Shown here: piece by piece, positions 24,458 to 37,651 of the stretch
Position numbering within the stretch: the stretch's first letter is position 1
Layout: each line of letters starts with the position of its first letter
DNA from: Mytilisepta virgata
Lineage: Eukaryota; Mollusca; Bivalvia; Mytilida; Mytilidae
Direction of reading: 5' to 3'
Assembly: GCA_028015205.1 (NCBI GenBank)
Contig: CM051517.1
Span: 59,395,455-59,459,454 of the forward strand
Length of the DNA: 64,000 nucleotides
Position numbers and translations under genes: made by a program
The notes under the pieces: generated by a model
Databases searched by the model: none
Told to the model about the DNA's origin: nothing
What the model saw: only the letters and a program-made list of their open reading frames with translations

Positions 24458-25530
24458 TTTAAGTAAAGTCAAGAAATACCAAAGGTATATTCGAAGGAGT
24501 GAAAAATCGCAACAACTGACAAACTCCGGAGAAAAACGAAGACAAGACCAAAACAATACATGCACTACAATTAAAAACTAAAAACATATGAACAACATGG
24601 ACCCCACCAAAAACCGAGGTTGGACTCGGGTGAACCGGAAGAGTAAGCAGTCTGTGCTTCCTGCAGGACACCAGCTATGCTGCCTACGTCAAATCCGGTA
24701 TGAGGAAGGGATAACATCAATGGAACCGCTCCATTTGTATTTGTGAAACGGTTTTTTCGTACCTGTCAACCAAGTCAATGATGACGTCCATAAAACTTTA
24801 ATGAAGATGACTTCAACTTAGGAGCAACGTACATGTACCCCTGTCTTGAGCAACTTTTCTGTCAGGAGTCGGGCTCTGTCCAGGAAGTCAATGTATATGT
24901 CACAAGTTCTGGAATAACGTTCGAGTTGTGAAGTATATAACCCATACATCGGCGCTTCTGGAATATTGCCGCTCAAAAATGGGAAGTTGACGATTGGAAA
25001 GTCAGGGTCATCCCGTTTGTCGTTAAGTTTTGTATTCAACCTTCCTCTGGTGTCAATTTCGAGGTGAAGGTCAAGATAAGAGGCAGACTTGGCAGTGTCT
25101 GTGGTATCTTTACAGTATCGGGATAGATGAGATGCAAGAAATTCCAAAAACGTGACTTGTTGATTGATAAAACATCATCTGTGTAGCGGAAGCTTAAATT
25201 AGAGGTACGGGCTAACTTCTTCTGTTTTCCCTTAAGAAGGCCGTTAAGGAAGTCTGTTTCATGTGAGTAAAGGAACAAGCGTACGCTAAAAATGTTGAAT
25301 TTGAAAACCCCTACCCCCAAGCGTTCGCTTTGTAAACTCATGAAAAATGTTGACAATAATGGATAACTCCTTTAGTACAATGTATTTCCACTGAATCAAA
25401 ACAGAAACAGTAATAAAATTTGTAACAGGTGACCACCAAGATTTTTTTAATATGGACTTTTTGTCTTGAAGCACAGTGGTCGTAAAACTTTGACCTTGCA
25501 TTTAGAAAATGAAAGTGTAACGCCAAGGTA
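24458..25530 (-). pseudogene. Reverse-transcriptase retroelement, 5'-truncated and frameshifted, with 3' tail
   Basis: Read on the minus strand, three overlapping frames together give a decayed reverse transcriptase. About 25526-25290 holds a degenerate upstream part. About 25356-25036 contains LFLYSHETDFLNGLLKG and the catalytic YTDD box (residues 58-61 of its 106-aa frame) in FRYTDDVLS. About 25147-24818 carries SASYLDLHLEID, DKRDD, NFPFLSGNIP and FLDRARLLTEKLL. After another frame change about 24815-24740 reads KFYGRHH and DLVDRYEKTVSQ. At least three frame shifts are needed, so it is inactive. The last 290 bp (24458-24745) is the element's 3' tail and recurs elsewhere in the window. I recognise the family as an RT type repeated in bivalve genomes but cannot place it firmly among Penelope-like elements or LINEs. 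The 5' part of the RT is missing. Confidence 0.8.
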
Positions 25531-25534
25531 CAGT

Positions 25535-27395
25535 ACTTTGCAAAGTGAAATCGGCTAAGAACATTGTAATTGATTATAACTTTGTGTATATTCTGAAACT
25601 TTTAATGTCAGTATGGATATAATAATATTACTTTTACCACTTAGATATACATGTATGATATACCTCAATTTAAAAAAAAAACCCCAAAAACTTGTAACAA
25701 GCCGTCAATCATAATGTTTTGAATAAATTGAAATAAATACAATTGGTGGCTGACACTATTTAATACCTACATGTATGTAGCGTCAAAGTTTGAATATAAA
25801 AAACTGACAAAACAATGATGCGTTTTGTTTCCGTTGTTTTGAAACGCACGTTAAATGTTATACGGGGTAAATGTTACTTTACCTGAAGTAAAGAACAAGC
25901 AGTTCTCGGACTGACCAAAGCGCATTACACATGTTACATGTCGCTTACTTGTGAAATCAAACTCATTTGAATCAGTTCACAATGATTGACATCGTAATTA
26001 AGTCTTAATCTGGTTCAAGGAAAGTTGACATCGCAGTAGGAATAATGGCGAGGATTGCCCGACAATTAATGGTCGGAATTTGTCAAAAGCATGTATTGTA
26101 TTCTGATTGGATGATTTGAATTTTTAATCTCAATCCTGATTGTTTCATAGACGTATTCTCGCATAACAATTCGGATACGGGATTAGACATCAGCAGCGAA
26201 AAGGACTAGATCAAATAAACAATTAAGATGGCTTATTTACGGGACATCATCGACATATAAAAATTTCAACTGTGTCTTGGTTAATTTGCCATAATTATTT
26301 TAAGTAATCTTCGAAAAAGTCTGTCTCGAATAAGGGGGGATTAAGAAGCAGAAACCATGACCGGTCTGTCAAATTATACAAATATTTTATAAATATATGT
26401 AGAACATACCAATATTATTATGAATCGTTATTTGTATAGTTAGACTACAAATTATGATTTTAAAGTTAGCCTGATGATGATATCTTCAATTTAAAATTTT
26501 TGCAGTTTCTCGCTGAGGCGTTAAAAAAATTTGAAGAAAGAGACAAAACCCCACCCTCAAACACACACAAAATTTTACTAGTCCGCCGTTCAAAAGTCTT
26601 TAGCTATTTTCAGAATATAGTCTACATCAGATATTTATTTCTGTTTTTTTTTTTTCATTTCAACTATCGGATACTGTAACTACTGTTTTTTTTCAAAGTT
26701 TTGTTCCGTTCTAACATTTTTTAACTCCGATAATATCTATATTTGTTCTCAAAAAGATTGTTCAATTTAGCTTTGTTCTTAATTTTTTCTTTCACCTTTT
26801 GACACGCATTTTATTTCATTAATCTTAGTAATGTTTGATTTGTTTTTGTTTCTACGTGAAATTTAGTTTTCGCTGACATGAAACTATTTGCGAAACGTAA
26901 CGCACGTTAGTTGAAGGAATTTGGACCATTTAAACTTTCTAATTACTATTTTCATCAACATAGCTTAATAAATAGAAGATATTTAGTAATTCTTGATATT
27001 AATTCAACTTCTAATCATTGTTTTGATGGAAAAAATAATAAAACTACTCAGACACAAGTATGATGGTTCTTATGTGACATCATAACTTACAAACGTACTT
27101 AAAATATAACATCCTTGAAATAAAATTAACATGATTAAAGCCGATTTGATTACTTATATAAATGTTATATAAATCTGTCTGCGATAACGATTTATACTCT
27201 TAAACATTGAAATACCATTGTTCTTGAAGCAATCAGTTTTTGACGTCAGAAGCTTCAAAGTAGATCCGGAAAAAAGGAGGTCGTTCAGTACTTTTTGGCT
27301 GGTCTTTTTATACTAATTCATATCCTTATTATACATATGCGTTTCTTTGTTATACGGCTAAACTATTTTTTACTGGACGATAATCAACAATCGTT
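25535..27395. other. No gene seen
   Basis: AT-rich sequence upstream of the RT pseudogene, carrying no recognisable 5' part of that element. Confidence 0.6.
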
Positions 27396-27397
27396 CC

Positions 27398-27664
27398 GGG
27401 CCGCATTGGTCGAGTTGTCTAGGTAGTACGTCGAGACCTCTATTCATAGCTGGCTGTCAACACTGACGTTGTGAATTCGAATCCGACTCGTGGCGAAGTG
27501 CATTCGACTCAGATCTTAACAGACATAAGCTGCTATCTTTCTTGCAGTACAATGTAGTTCGGTGTTCCGGATACTTTGCGATCGGCTTCCTCTACCAAAA
27601 TAAACTGGCCGCCAGGGTATTGCCAATTGCGCTGGAAGTGGGGTAAAATAACAATAAACAAACC
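27398..27664 (+). mobile_element. SINE D, divergent member of the tRNA-derived family
   Basis: The head has a recognisable A-box region (GGTCGAGTTGTCTAGGTAGT) and an intact B box (GAATTCGAATCC), followed by CGTGGCG and CATTCGACTCAGATCTTAAC as in SINEs A-C. The body keeps CGGCTTCCTCTACCAAAATA and ACTGGCCGCC. The tail is a degraded AACAATAAACAAACC. It differs more from A-C than they do from each other, so it is an older copy or a sister subfamily. Confidence 0.8.
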
Positions 27665-27669
27665 AGTTA

Positions 27670-30600
27670 ATAAATATTTATTAGAATACATGTACCCGTA
27701 CAGTGTTTGTTAAATGTGAGGTTTAAGACTTTTTCAGCAAGACCTTCGTGGTTGTATTGTATCAGAGAATTAACCTTTGCGAAATACACTTTGGAAAGAA
27801 TAATGAGGAAAAGAGAAAAGGTTTACTTGATTGGCTATGATAACTCTTAGTAACTAGCATACAGATTTTCATCTTGACATAGAATTTAATTTTAATAAAA
27901 TATGATTATAATCCTGTGTTCTTTTTTACGTTAACGCCATTACAGCGATATAAACTCCATTCGTTAGGTCATGAGTATAAATTTCTTACTCAGCAAAAAG
28001 AGTTCTTGGAATGCAGATGAGATAAATATTTCATTTGGAAATTATTTTAGTAAATTTTATATAATTTCCAAGTAATAAACTTTAAGGTCTACAATCGGCC
28101 GACTCTCTCAAAAACTGAAAATTCTAACTTCATTCACTTTGTGACTGAGTTGGCCCTTTCAAAATACCATTTTTCATTATAATCTTAAAAACTACTATTT
28201 AAATCGATGACCAATTTTATACACGTAATCACATTTGCTACACCCAAATTTCAAATATCTATACAGTATTGTAGCGCAAATGTAACAATATTAAGAGAAT
28301 TCAATTGGTCACTCATGAGCGTTCTCAATAACAACCATGCTGACATTGTAAATAAGAGTAAGCTGGAAATGAAGTCGGATGTAACAGTAATTCTCTTTGT
28401 GCCTTTATCTATTTTCTGCTATGTTCATTAATCAATATTAGATTATTCATTTGGTTTCATTGATTAAGCGATTTTTGCTTTCTGTAACTTAATGATTTTT
28501 AGGAGTTTAAGAAAGTCCGCGGTTGGTCACGTCATTTACCATTCAATATATTTGTGTTGGAATGAATTGAATCGAACGAATATCGTACACTGAGTATAAA
28601 AGTGTTGCGAAAATAGAAAAGAAAAAAGATGTGAATGAAACAAAAAATAATTTGGAGAAAATTAATGCCAATTTATTCAAATCTAATTTCTGATATCCTT
28701 ATACTAACATCAGGCAAGCTGAGTTTTTGTCACTTCGGCGAGCCAATCACGTGATCAATTTATGATAAAAGCGGGGGAAAAGCAAATTAAAAGCGTTGAA
28801 AATACGTTGAAATTAAAGACGGGATTTTATTTTATTTCCACAGAACTTACAAATGTATGGCTTCATATTAACGTACTGTTCCGGCATATGCGCTCAGTTA
28901 AATGCATTGAGACCGAAAATACAACAAAATCTAATGTTTTAATATAAACATTGAAGCATTAGTTCCTAATATCAATTTTACCATATAAATAATTTGAAAA
29001 ATTATAATTTTCAGATCTAATGGATTATTACATTATAAACTTGTTCGAGATTACAAACATTTAACTTTATGTTACAAGACGAAGATCCAATTTCAAAATA
29101 ACAAAATGTGAGTCATACCCAAAAGCCTTTAAGCTGTTCCAATATCTTGAATTTTATGGATAAAACGTTTTATGTTTCATTAACATTTGCAATATACTGC
29201 ACGCACAATGTCAGTTTCGTGCAGATTTTGCTTTAAACCAATGAAATAGTTCTTTTATCATTCAAATATTAAATAACGGCGCACTCATTGTCTTAAATAT
29301 TAAATTAGCTACCAGCGAAGTTCTGTCCAATTACTTTGACGACCACCAATGATTGAACAACATCAAACACGTATTATCTTCTGATCTGAAATTATGCTTT
29401 TTCAATGCAAATTTTATTACGGTTAATTATGTGTCTTGAGCCTATCTCCGGAATAGCCATGAAATTAGAACTACAAATTACAAGTTTAATAGGTGTTTCT
29501 TCATTATATCGCAGTGTTCCAGACTTGTTATTAGACATAATTAACACCGCCGGCTTCATCCCTTTCATTTTTTATCAACTTGTTTACACTTAATGTCGGT
29601 CTGTTACCGTAATAAATCAGGACTTTCCAGGTTTCTTTCATTTTCATTATGACATTTAATTTCCGACTTATATGCAAACCGTCTGATATACTACGTGGAA
29701 AACGTGCTGCAAGGTCTAAATATAGTAACAAGTAAAAATGGGCACATTATGTGATTGTAAAAACAAAATGACATTATGATATTATCCGCTTATGGAAAAA
29801 TATTGAAGTATAAATTCCCTCTCCTCAAAAAAGTAGTTTTCATATATCTGAACTAAAATATGCAAGTAATCATAACATTATTATGATTCGATGTTCAGCA
29901 CATCGTTGTTTACTTATCTGGTAGATAATATATGGAAAAAACTTTCCACAGAATCATATGTTTAATACATAGTTAGATATGTAACTACCATCTAATTACA
30001 AAAATATTGAAACTGTCACAGTATGTTTCAACACCGGAAATGCACTTTGGAACTGCACTTCTAACACTACGGAAATGCGGCACTTAACCGTTTCATCATT
30101 TACCAAGACGAATCCATGTAAATGTACTGTTACATAACTTCAAATAACAGAAGTAATTTAGACGGCGGTAAATGGTCATTAAAATAGAACTTTCTGTGGG
30201 AATAATTTTCCAGATGAATTAGAAAGATTAAATTGGTCAACTTTAAATTCTCAAAAATATAAATTGAGACAGAATTAAAGCTACAATATAAATGCTTTTT
30301 GAACGCCACTATTTTAACTAAATTTCTTATATCTTTTATATACAAATATAATGTACGATGAGGTGTCTTTAAATTATACTTTTAAACTAATGTCGACGAA
30401 GAACGGAAATCATTATCTTACTGGAAGAAAGTCGTGTACATTTTGTATCCGATTTCTTTTTCACTGCTCATTTTGATAAACACACGTATATGTATAAACA
30501 GTCCTTATAACAATATATCTCGAAGCAACAGAGTGAAGACTGTACCTGGTTTTGCAAGGTCTTGGTACATTCAAAAACATTGTTTGCCCATTGTAAGACA

Positions 30601-31280
30601 TTTAAATGTTACTACACTGTTATTTTTAAGAAAAATAAATTCTAACGAACAATGCGTAAAGCCAATCAAGCGGAAAATTCAATTTGTTGGAAAATTTGAA
30701 GCACCTAAGTGTCAGAAATATTTTCCTACAGTCAAAACTTACAATTTTCACTGATATTCCAAAGCCATTTCAAAATAACAAGTTACAGTTAAAGTGAAAC
30801 AGAGAGTAGCTTTTGACAGCGTGCCAATTAGTGGTATAGACAAAATACGGAATCAAAACAAAGTAACTATCGAAAAACAACGTACAGCCTACTATAACAA
30901 TACGTTATTGTTATCTTGAAGGGGATCACAGTCCAAAATCTACCACAAGAAAACAAAAGCATGAAGTCATCGTAAACTATAAACTCTCTGTCAGTTCAAG
31001 TCACAATCTTCAGATGGAAGAAGTTCCAGAACGACAACGGTCCGAAAATTGAGTAGTAAAAATCCTGTTTATCTTCGGTCATGAGTATTGTTTTACTGTA
31101 AATTTGTTTATTATCTTATACCCCTACTGACGCACTGAGTGCGCATTTTTCGACAGATTGTGTCTAATCAGTAAAGCCTCAGACCAAAAATATGGACAAC
31201 AAAACAACATATGAAATGTAGATCATGTTTCAATTTCATAGCAATAGTAATGTAACATTAGAGTACGATTTATCTCCCAA
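27670..31280. other. No gene seen apart from one unassigned frame
   Basis: AT-rich. Contains the 30434 frame described separately. GPCR helices 4-7 were looked for on the minus strand and not found. Confidence 0.55.
30434..30754 (+). other. Unassigned 106-codon open frame
   Basis: The frame begins at GTG, not ATG, and I see no in-frame ATG near its start, so if coding it would be an internal or terminal exon. It has a hydrophobic stretch (PISFSLLILI) followed by a basic, cysteine-poor region ending KTYNFH. No family is recognised. Length alone is weak evidence in this AT-rich DNA. Confidence 0.2.
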
Positions 31281-31285
31281 AATTA

Positions 31286-31366
31286 CCTACCCCACCTACC
31301 GAGGATCGAATCCAGAACCTTTGGTACAGTAGTTTACCCCTCTACCAACTGAGCTAAAGGAGTACT
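31286..31366 (-). mobile_element. tRNA-like head of a second SINE family
   Basis: On the minus strand it reads CTTTAGCTCAGTTGGTAGAG (A box) and then GGATTCGATCC (B box) about 40 bases later, the spacing of an RNA polymerase III promoter. The anticodon arm has an eight-base loop and the ends do not pair as an acceptor stem, so it is not a working tRNA. Flanking CTCCATTAGCTTCGCTAG suggests the element extends outward. Confidence 0.6.
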
Positions 31367-32607
31367 CCACTAGCGAAGCTAATGGAGGGTGGTTATAAAC
31401 CTGTTATGGTTATATAACATCAATCGTATAGAAGGGGAGCCCCGCTCAGTAACAACGTAAAATAGTATGTCTTGCCTATAAATGTGTGTTACGGTCACAT
31501 TGTTCATGGATGCTGAACACGTTGATACAACGCAATCGGAAAGTGTTAGGATACAAATAAATAGACAATCAATTGTTACCATTATGATTTGATACTCAGC
31601 TGGCAAGATTTTTTGATTTCAGATCTAAAGATATTGACCGCGCTTTATTACTTTTTCCGCGAAATACCCAACAGAGAACTTTATGAAAACTACGTGGGGT
31701 ACCTAAATGAAAGTTTGGTAATCCATCGATAGTACATTCGAACTAAATTGCCATTATGATAAATAAAAAGGTCTGATTATTTTAACTTTGAAGGCAAAGG
31801 ATATTTATTGAATGCAGTAGGTTATGTTGTATTGGTGATGAACAAACAAACAAGCATATACATTAACATGTACTGTGCAAATGACACCATGTTCTCCCTC
31901 TAATGATATGGTTGACTACACGTTATGGTCATCAAATAAATTTGAAAGATACTGGGTTGAGGAAGGTGAATTCACACATATTTTGTATTATTATTAATAG
32001 CACACGGATGTCTAATTCCGATAACTGAGTGACATCCGGTCTTGCTTTTGGTTCGATTTTACTTTGATATCAAAGCTGTGACAAACACGAGTTTTACTGC
32101 ACACCGTCCTCTATATCAATGGTTGTCCCGAAAAGAAGATCATCTGAAGATATCAACGGAAATCGGTTAAGACTTTTGCTATTGTTTTGGTTCCAGAACG
32201 TGGAAAATCCTCCAAAAACACCGTTGAAATTTCCCTGTCATAAATATACATGATCTCAAGTATTATATATCTTAGTAGTTGTTTCAAGAAAATCGTTTAA
32301 CTATGTAAGAGTGCGTCAAAGTCTCTAAAGGCTAACAAAAGCCACGGATTAAAAATGGAGGGATTATCTGATCAACGACACATAGTGAAAAATCTTTCTG
32401 TTCCTAACATCCGATGTTTAATCATAAAAGTAACAACACTTTGTATCTTAACGCTTTCGGAATCATTGTTTTTAATTCAAAGTTTAACTAGAATGATAGA
32501 ATTCGAATATGTTTGTCTCCCCTTGGAAAGGTCCCATAATCAACATAATTTTGTTTCCATTAAACTTCATGTAAATTTTTCATCGTTTATATATCTTTTT
32601 TAATGCT

Positions 32608-32888
32608 TTAAGGTGGTACCCAACACTTTCACTAAAATTAATTTGGCTCCTTTAATTTTCATAAAATTTTGACAAAGTATTTACTTTGACCCATTGACAA
32701 AAATTTTAAAATTTCAAAACATTTGAACCAACCAATTCATTAGAAAAATTACACTGATTGTATAGCATTTTGACAAACACTAATATTGATCATTGAAAAG
32801 CTTAATATTCCATTAACAACACAACGTTATTAAAACGTTTAGCTGATTTCACAGAGTTATCTCCCTGTAGTGTTAGGTACCACCTTAA
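32608..32888. mobile_element. TTAA-flanked MITE 2
   Basis: The 281-bp element starts TTAAGGTGGTACCCAACAC and ends GTGTTAGGTACCACCTTAA, an almost perfect inverted pair bordered by TTAA. The right interior reads ACAGAGTTATCTCCCTGTAG, a phrase I recall as very common in mussel DNA. The ends resemble, but differ from, those of the MITE at 5172, so the two are separate TTAA families. Confidence 0.9.
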
Positions 32889-32889
32889 G

Positions 32890-34310
32890 ACATTGGCTAA
32901 TTCATAATTTAACATTCAATGGCAAAACGTTTGGTCTAAGAGATTATATATTCAAGTAAAACATTAATTTAATAAGACAACTTTCACTTATATTTATTAT
33001 TTATACCGATGCACATGTACATGTATCGCTAAGTGCATTTGCAATATAACATTTTGTACACTTGATGATTTTGTTTATCTAAATTTGGAGATCCAAAAGA
33101 TGTGTTAACAGGAATTTTAGTAAAATTTAATTTTTAAATACGAATACGAATACTTTATTTATCCAATCATCGGCTCTTATAGTGCATTTTACATAGGTTT
33201 AAATGATTTGACTAATATAACAATAAATCGCGAACGTAGGCTGAACGCCAAATGAAACCGTGAATGATATCAAATACATGTACAATACATTGTACTATTA
33301 TACTATACGATTGTCATCATAAACTGTACTGTGAACGAAATTTACACAAATACTGCCTTTTCCACTAACCGAATTCCAAATAAACAATCCACGAATAATT
33401 AAAGTGCTATTTTTGTATAACAAGGAATTCCTTATTATGCGAATTCAGTTTTTTTTCATTCGATAAAGACTCATAAAGTTTATACTACATAGAGATCAAC
33501 TAACTCTTCTAAAATCTTGAAAAATTTTTTATGTCATAAAATGTCATAAAAGGAATTTAATTACAGTAAAACTCCTACTTGAACTGATTATCCTCATCGA
33601 TTGCATACCCCATGCTTAAGATAGTTGTGAAAAATATGTGTATTATTATTTAAACCGAAGACTTTGATAAACAATGACCAGCTTGGAAATTTACATGTCT
33701 TCAAAATACAAATGAAATATAAGGAAGCAAACTACATCTGTGTTCAGAAAAACAGCTATTGTGCATATCATGCGACCTAGAGATGATTGAAAATTATATT
33801 ATCCTCTGCTATTTGTCAAGGATTACGGCATTTTAGAGTACATGTATGCAAAATCCTAAGTAAACAGTTTTGCATTATGTTATTAATTATCCTATAGGGA
33901 AAGTTTTACTATTTTAGGGATTAATATGAAATTCCATATTACCGAAATTAACACACAAACAGATAGTTTACACTTAGGGGGTTGTTCTTAATTGGTTACA
34001 AATCAATATTGAACACTAACAGCCTAATGTCGGTTAATCCAAATATCTCAGGGTACACAGATACGTCATTATTAAATAATTTTGCTTGGAAGTACTAATC
34101 TTCTTATAAACATGTATTTAAAGGTATTTTATTGCATATTTGTTGAAGGGACTGAATATCTCTACCTGGGCGATTTGAATACCCTCTGTTTTTTGTGGTT
34201 GTTGGTTATTTTAATGGCTTCAGTTGTAAATAACAAAGGGATCGCAGATCAAAACGAATACCTGAACAATACATCAGATTTCTACTTGATATGTACTAAC
34301 CATAAAAAAA
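32890..34310. other. No gene seen
   Basis: AT-rich, with a short ATACGA tandem at about 33141-33157 followed by CTTTATTTATCC, which may be a retroposon end. Confidence 0.55.
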
Positions 34311-34314
34311 TCGC

Positions 34315-34640
34315 TAAGCACCTGTGACGGATAACGGGAGCTCAACCCATACGGAAGACCCTCTCGTTGGGGGTTGTCAATTCATAATACGGAAAGCCTG
34401 GCCACGGACCATAGTGGGTAACGTGTTTAAAGAATGCAACTCCCTGCATGCTATAGACCCCTTCTATAGTTTTCGAAAAGATAGGCTGATGGCTGCTACA
34501 GAAGGCTGAATTATCCGACCCTACCCAACTATCCTCCTTTTACAATTTGTTCCTTTTTGAATTGTTTGATAAATTGAACTAATTCTCGTCCTGAAGAAGG
34601 ATGAAATATTTGCCACTACGGACGTTAAGCAACAATCAGT
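34315..34640 (+). mobile_element. (AATC)n-tailed short retroposon, copy 1
   Basis: It begins AGCACCTGTGACGG and contains CCATAGTGGGTAACGTGTTT and ATTGTTTGATAAATTGAACT. It ends in the degraded 3' phrase ATTTGCCACTACGGACGTTA then AGCAACAATCAGT. The whole length is inverted relative to, and clearly related to, 61701-62061. Short open frames within it (34324-34509 plus, 34521-34727 minus) are by-products. Confidence 0.83.
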
Positions 34641-35076
34641 AAACAAATTCATTGCACCGTTTTTCTCCCGTACTCGAAAAACGCCCTTCCATCTGGACAA
34701 TTTGGGTACCTCTAAGTTACACTCCAAAACAAAAAACTAAATGGCATCGGAACAATGGCGTTAAAAATTCAACTAAAGTAACTACATCCAATCCCTTTTC
34801 CTAAATAAATTACAGGCACAATTATCCACATTAGAAATTTAACATGATTATCTTAAAAGAAAACTAAATTCAATATATAAATTGTTTGCCTTTATTTTCC
34901 TTGTCTAGAATATTTTTTTACACAGTTTAACAAATCTTGAAGCACAGAATTATACTACAAGAAAGATAAAATTCAACAGATAAAATAATACTGAATTAGC
35001 GTGACAGTAAATAGCGACAGATACAAGCACGGCATCTCAATTGATCGGAATTATTGCAAAATTACGAGTTATTATG

Positions 35077-35345
35077 TTTAAGTAAAGTCAAGAAATACCA
35101 CAGGGATATTCGAAGGAGGGAAAAATCGAAACAACCGACAAACTCCGGAAAACAACGAAGATAAGACCAAAACAATACATGCACTACAATTAAGAACTAA
35201 AAACATATGAACAACATGGACCCCACAAAAAAACCGGGGATAGATTCAGGTGCTCCGGAAGAGTAAGCAGTTTCTGCTTCCTGCAGGACAACCGCCATGC
35301 TGCTCATATCAAATCCGGTATGACGAAGGGATAACATCAATGGAA
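35077..35345 (-). mobile_element. Solo 3' tail of the RT retroelement, copy 2
   Basis: This stretch aligns base for base, with scattered substitutions, to the 3' tail of the RT pseudogene at 24458-24745, in the same orientation. It starts at the shared AGTAAAGTCAAGAAATACCA, passes the shared ACATGGACCCCAC block, and stops where the tail meets the RT coding end. No RT sequence adjoins it, so it looks like a severely 5'-truncated retrotransposed copy, the usual outcome of target-primed insertion. Confidence 0.8.
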
Positions 35346-35349
35346 GAGG

Positions 35350-37651
35350 TTCATTCACTAAAAGTGAATGAGGGCATTGTAACAAGAAATTTTTCTTTTA
35401 TACAAATAAATAATACTGTTTATTTAAACGATTTTGAATTTATGATATTCCATAATACAATACTATTAATACATTCTAGGGCGACAAGAAAGATGTACAT
35501 TAGAAAAAGGCCCAATTGTAAATCTCATTTACTCTCAGTTTGACCATTTTATAATAGGTTTTTGTGACACCTCTACTTAACAAAATGTTTCGGATTTTAT
35601 TGGAAAACAAGAATTAACGTGACGCTTCGCGTCTCGTAATATGTCATTCCGACGGGGCAAATGCATCGCAGATGACCGTCACAAGACCCTAATATTATGT
35701 ACTTATTGTCCCGAGCAAATCATATATTGCGAGAGCTTGTCACATATTATTTTTCAGGAGACAATATTCCTCAATATTTATGCCATAATTCTTTTATTGC
35801 ATTGTAAGATATTTTAAATGTCATTCTCTGAGGTCATTCTCTATCAATGACGTAAAGTTTTAAAAATTTTCATCAATAAGACTCAATTTCCCAAATTTCT
35901 CACGGCAAATATTTTAGTATTTAAATAGAGAGCTTGTCATCCTCCGTGGACTTGAGTTCGCCAGATAGGCACTAGACTTTGAGGTGATACATGTATAATT
36001 AATAAAAATAAAAAGTGACCCTGTATTTAACAAAACTTTCAACATATATATAGATTCTATTTCAGTTTCGAGTGGATTACAAGATTTCTACACTCGACTG
36101 AGTTAAAATTAAGATTTTAACATGCGGGCCTTGACATTTGCTTTTGTTATCGCTCTAGAGCATTAAATTATTTTTATTCAATGGGCTGAACGGTATGAAA
36201 ATATGCACACCCATGGGAGAATCTATTTTAAAGCACTTTGTCATTTGGATGTAAGTCTATCAACCAAAGAGAAAACGGATAATATACATTAAAATGACAT
36301 TATATTTCCTTTGAATCAACATTAAATGTTTACTTTAATTCACATTCAAGACGTTAACACTTTCAAAAAAATATCCGTGGCCAACGCTACAATGTTTTAA
36401 AATAGTAATCGGGTATTTTTACACTGCGTCTAAAGTATTTCTCAAGTCTAATATAAAAGAAACTTTCGCCGTAACTGATTGTGTATTAAAATAGTTTATC
36501 TTCGGGTAAAAAGAACTTGTCACTCACTCGACAGAGTGATTATGGATGTTAAAATTTGATTGCTGTATAAATATGTAGTAGATTTTGAGCAAACAAAAAT
36601 TATATTGATTACAAATATGCGTTGACATACTTGTATTATGCATTTAGCTATAAGAAACATTAAAGTTTCCACACATGACAGACACAGAAAGTGAATCAAA
36701 CATATAGAATATGTGGCTTCAAAAGTTTTAATCATTCATCTCAAGTAAATTATACAAGTCGATTTTGATGACAGCATTTTTTTCGGTTTTCAACTTAAGT
36801 CTTGAAAACATTTATCTGGCCGTTACATGATTGAAAATAAATATTCTGATCGTCAAAAAAAATAAACCAGTCTCCCCTCCCCCCCCCCCCCAAAAAAAAA
36901 TGGCGGTCTCACTAGTTTAATTGGAACCCGTCAACAGTAATCGATGACGACAAAGTTGGAAGCGAAACAAAAGTAGATTCAATACTTGTGTTAAGAACAG
37001 ATTAAAATGCCAAAATTACCACAAACAAACAAACAATGGATCAAACAACCTACTTTCTTGAAAATTAAATATTTTATCACGTTAAATTTCTAAGTATATA
37101 TCAATTTACGTCGGTTTCTAAACTATATCATTTTTAGATAATAAAAATTCAACCCTTCATAACATTAATTATATCTGTTAAATCAGTAAGCGGTTTCGGA
37201 TGTAAAGAAACTATTTACTTTTGTTGTACACATGTAGGAATCTCACATTTAACAGGAAACCGAAAAAATGCATTACATTCATCTTAAAACATTTGTGTCT
37301 TCACAAGCAGATTTAAATTCTTTTTTGTCTTATATGGATGAAAAAGGGTCGAACTGATCCTGCCATCCTACGAAGGATCCACGTACAATGTCAAAGTGTT
37401 CACTGAAGGCTTTTGCTACCAAATAAGTGATGCGCTTCATATAAATCATACAAAGACTCTAACGCAAAACAACTAGATTTTGCATCTTTTTTGTTATACA
37501 CCTGGAAATAAATCATACAGAGGGCTATTAATACCTCATCATTTGTTTTATTCAAATATAATACTGCAATAACATTTTCAGAATTTTTCAACAGGTTACG
37601 GTAATAATGCCGTTGATATGTTAAAATAAGCAAAGAAGATGAAATTATCTT
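35350..37651. other. Probable intron of the GPCR gene (minus strand)
   Basis: This lies directly downstream of the receptor donor site, so the near part should be intron. Open frames here (36520-36735, 37400-37705 on the minus strand) lack receptor motifs. Confidence 0.5.

Noticed and set aside
31286..31366. Functional tRNA gene
   Set aside because: Promoter boxes are present but the acceptor ends do not pair and the anticodon loop has eight bases.
32355..32603. 82-codon frame next to MITE 2
   Set aside because: It is low in information and ends at the MITE border by chance. No supporting motif.
36520..36735. Hydrophobic 71-codon minus-strand frame as a missing receptor helix pair
   Set aside because: No conserved TM4-TM7 residues (no W4.50, P5.50, CWxP or NPxxY) are visible.
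37337..37400. Possible short terminal exon on the minus strand (frame ending DQFDPFSSI then stop, after a CAG)
   Set aside because: It can be joined in phase to the receptor donor but would give a receptor without helices 4-7, so it is most likely coincidence.
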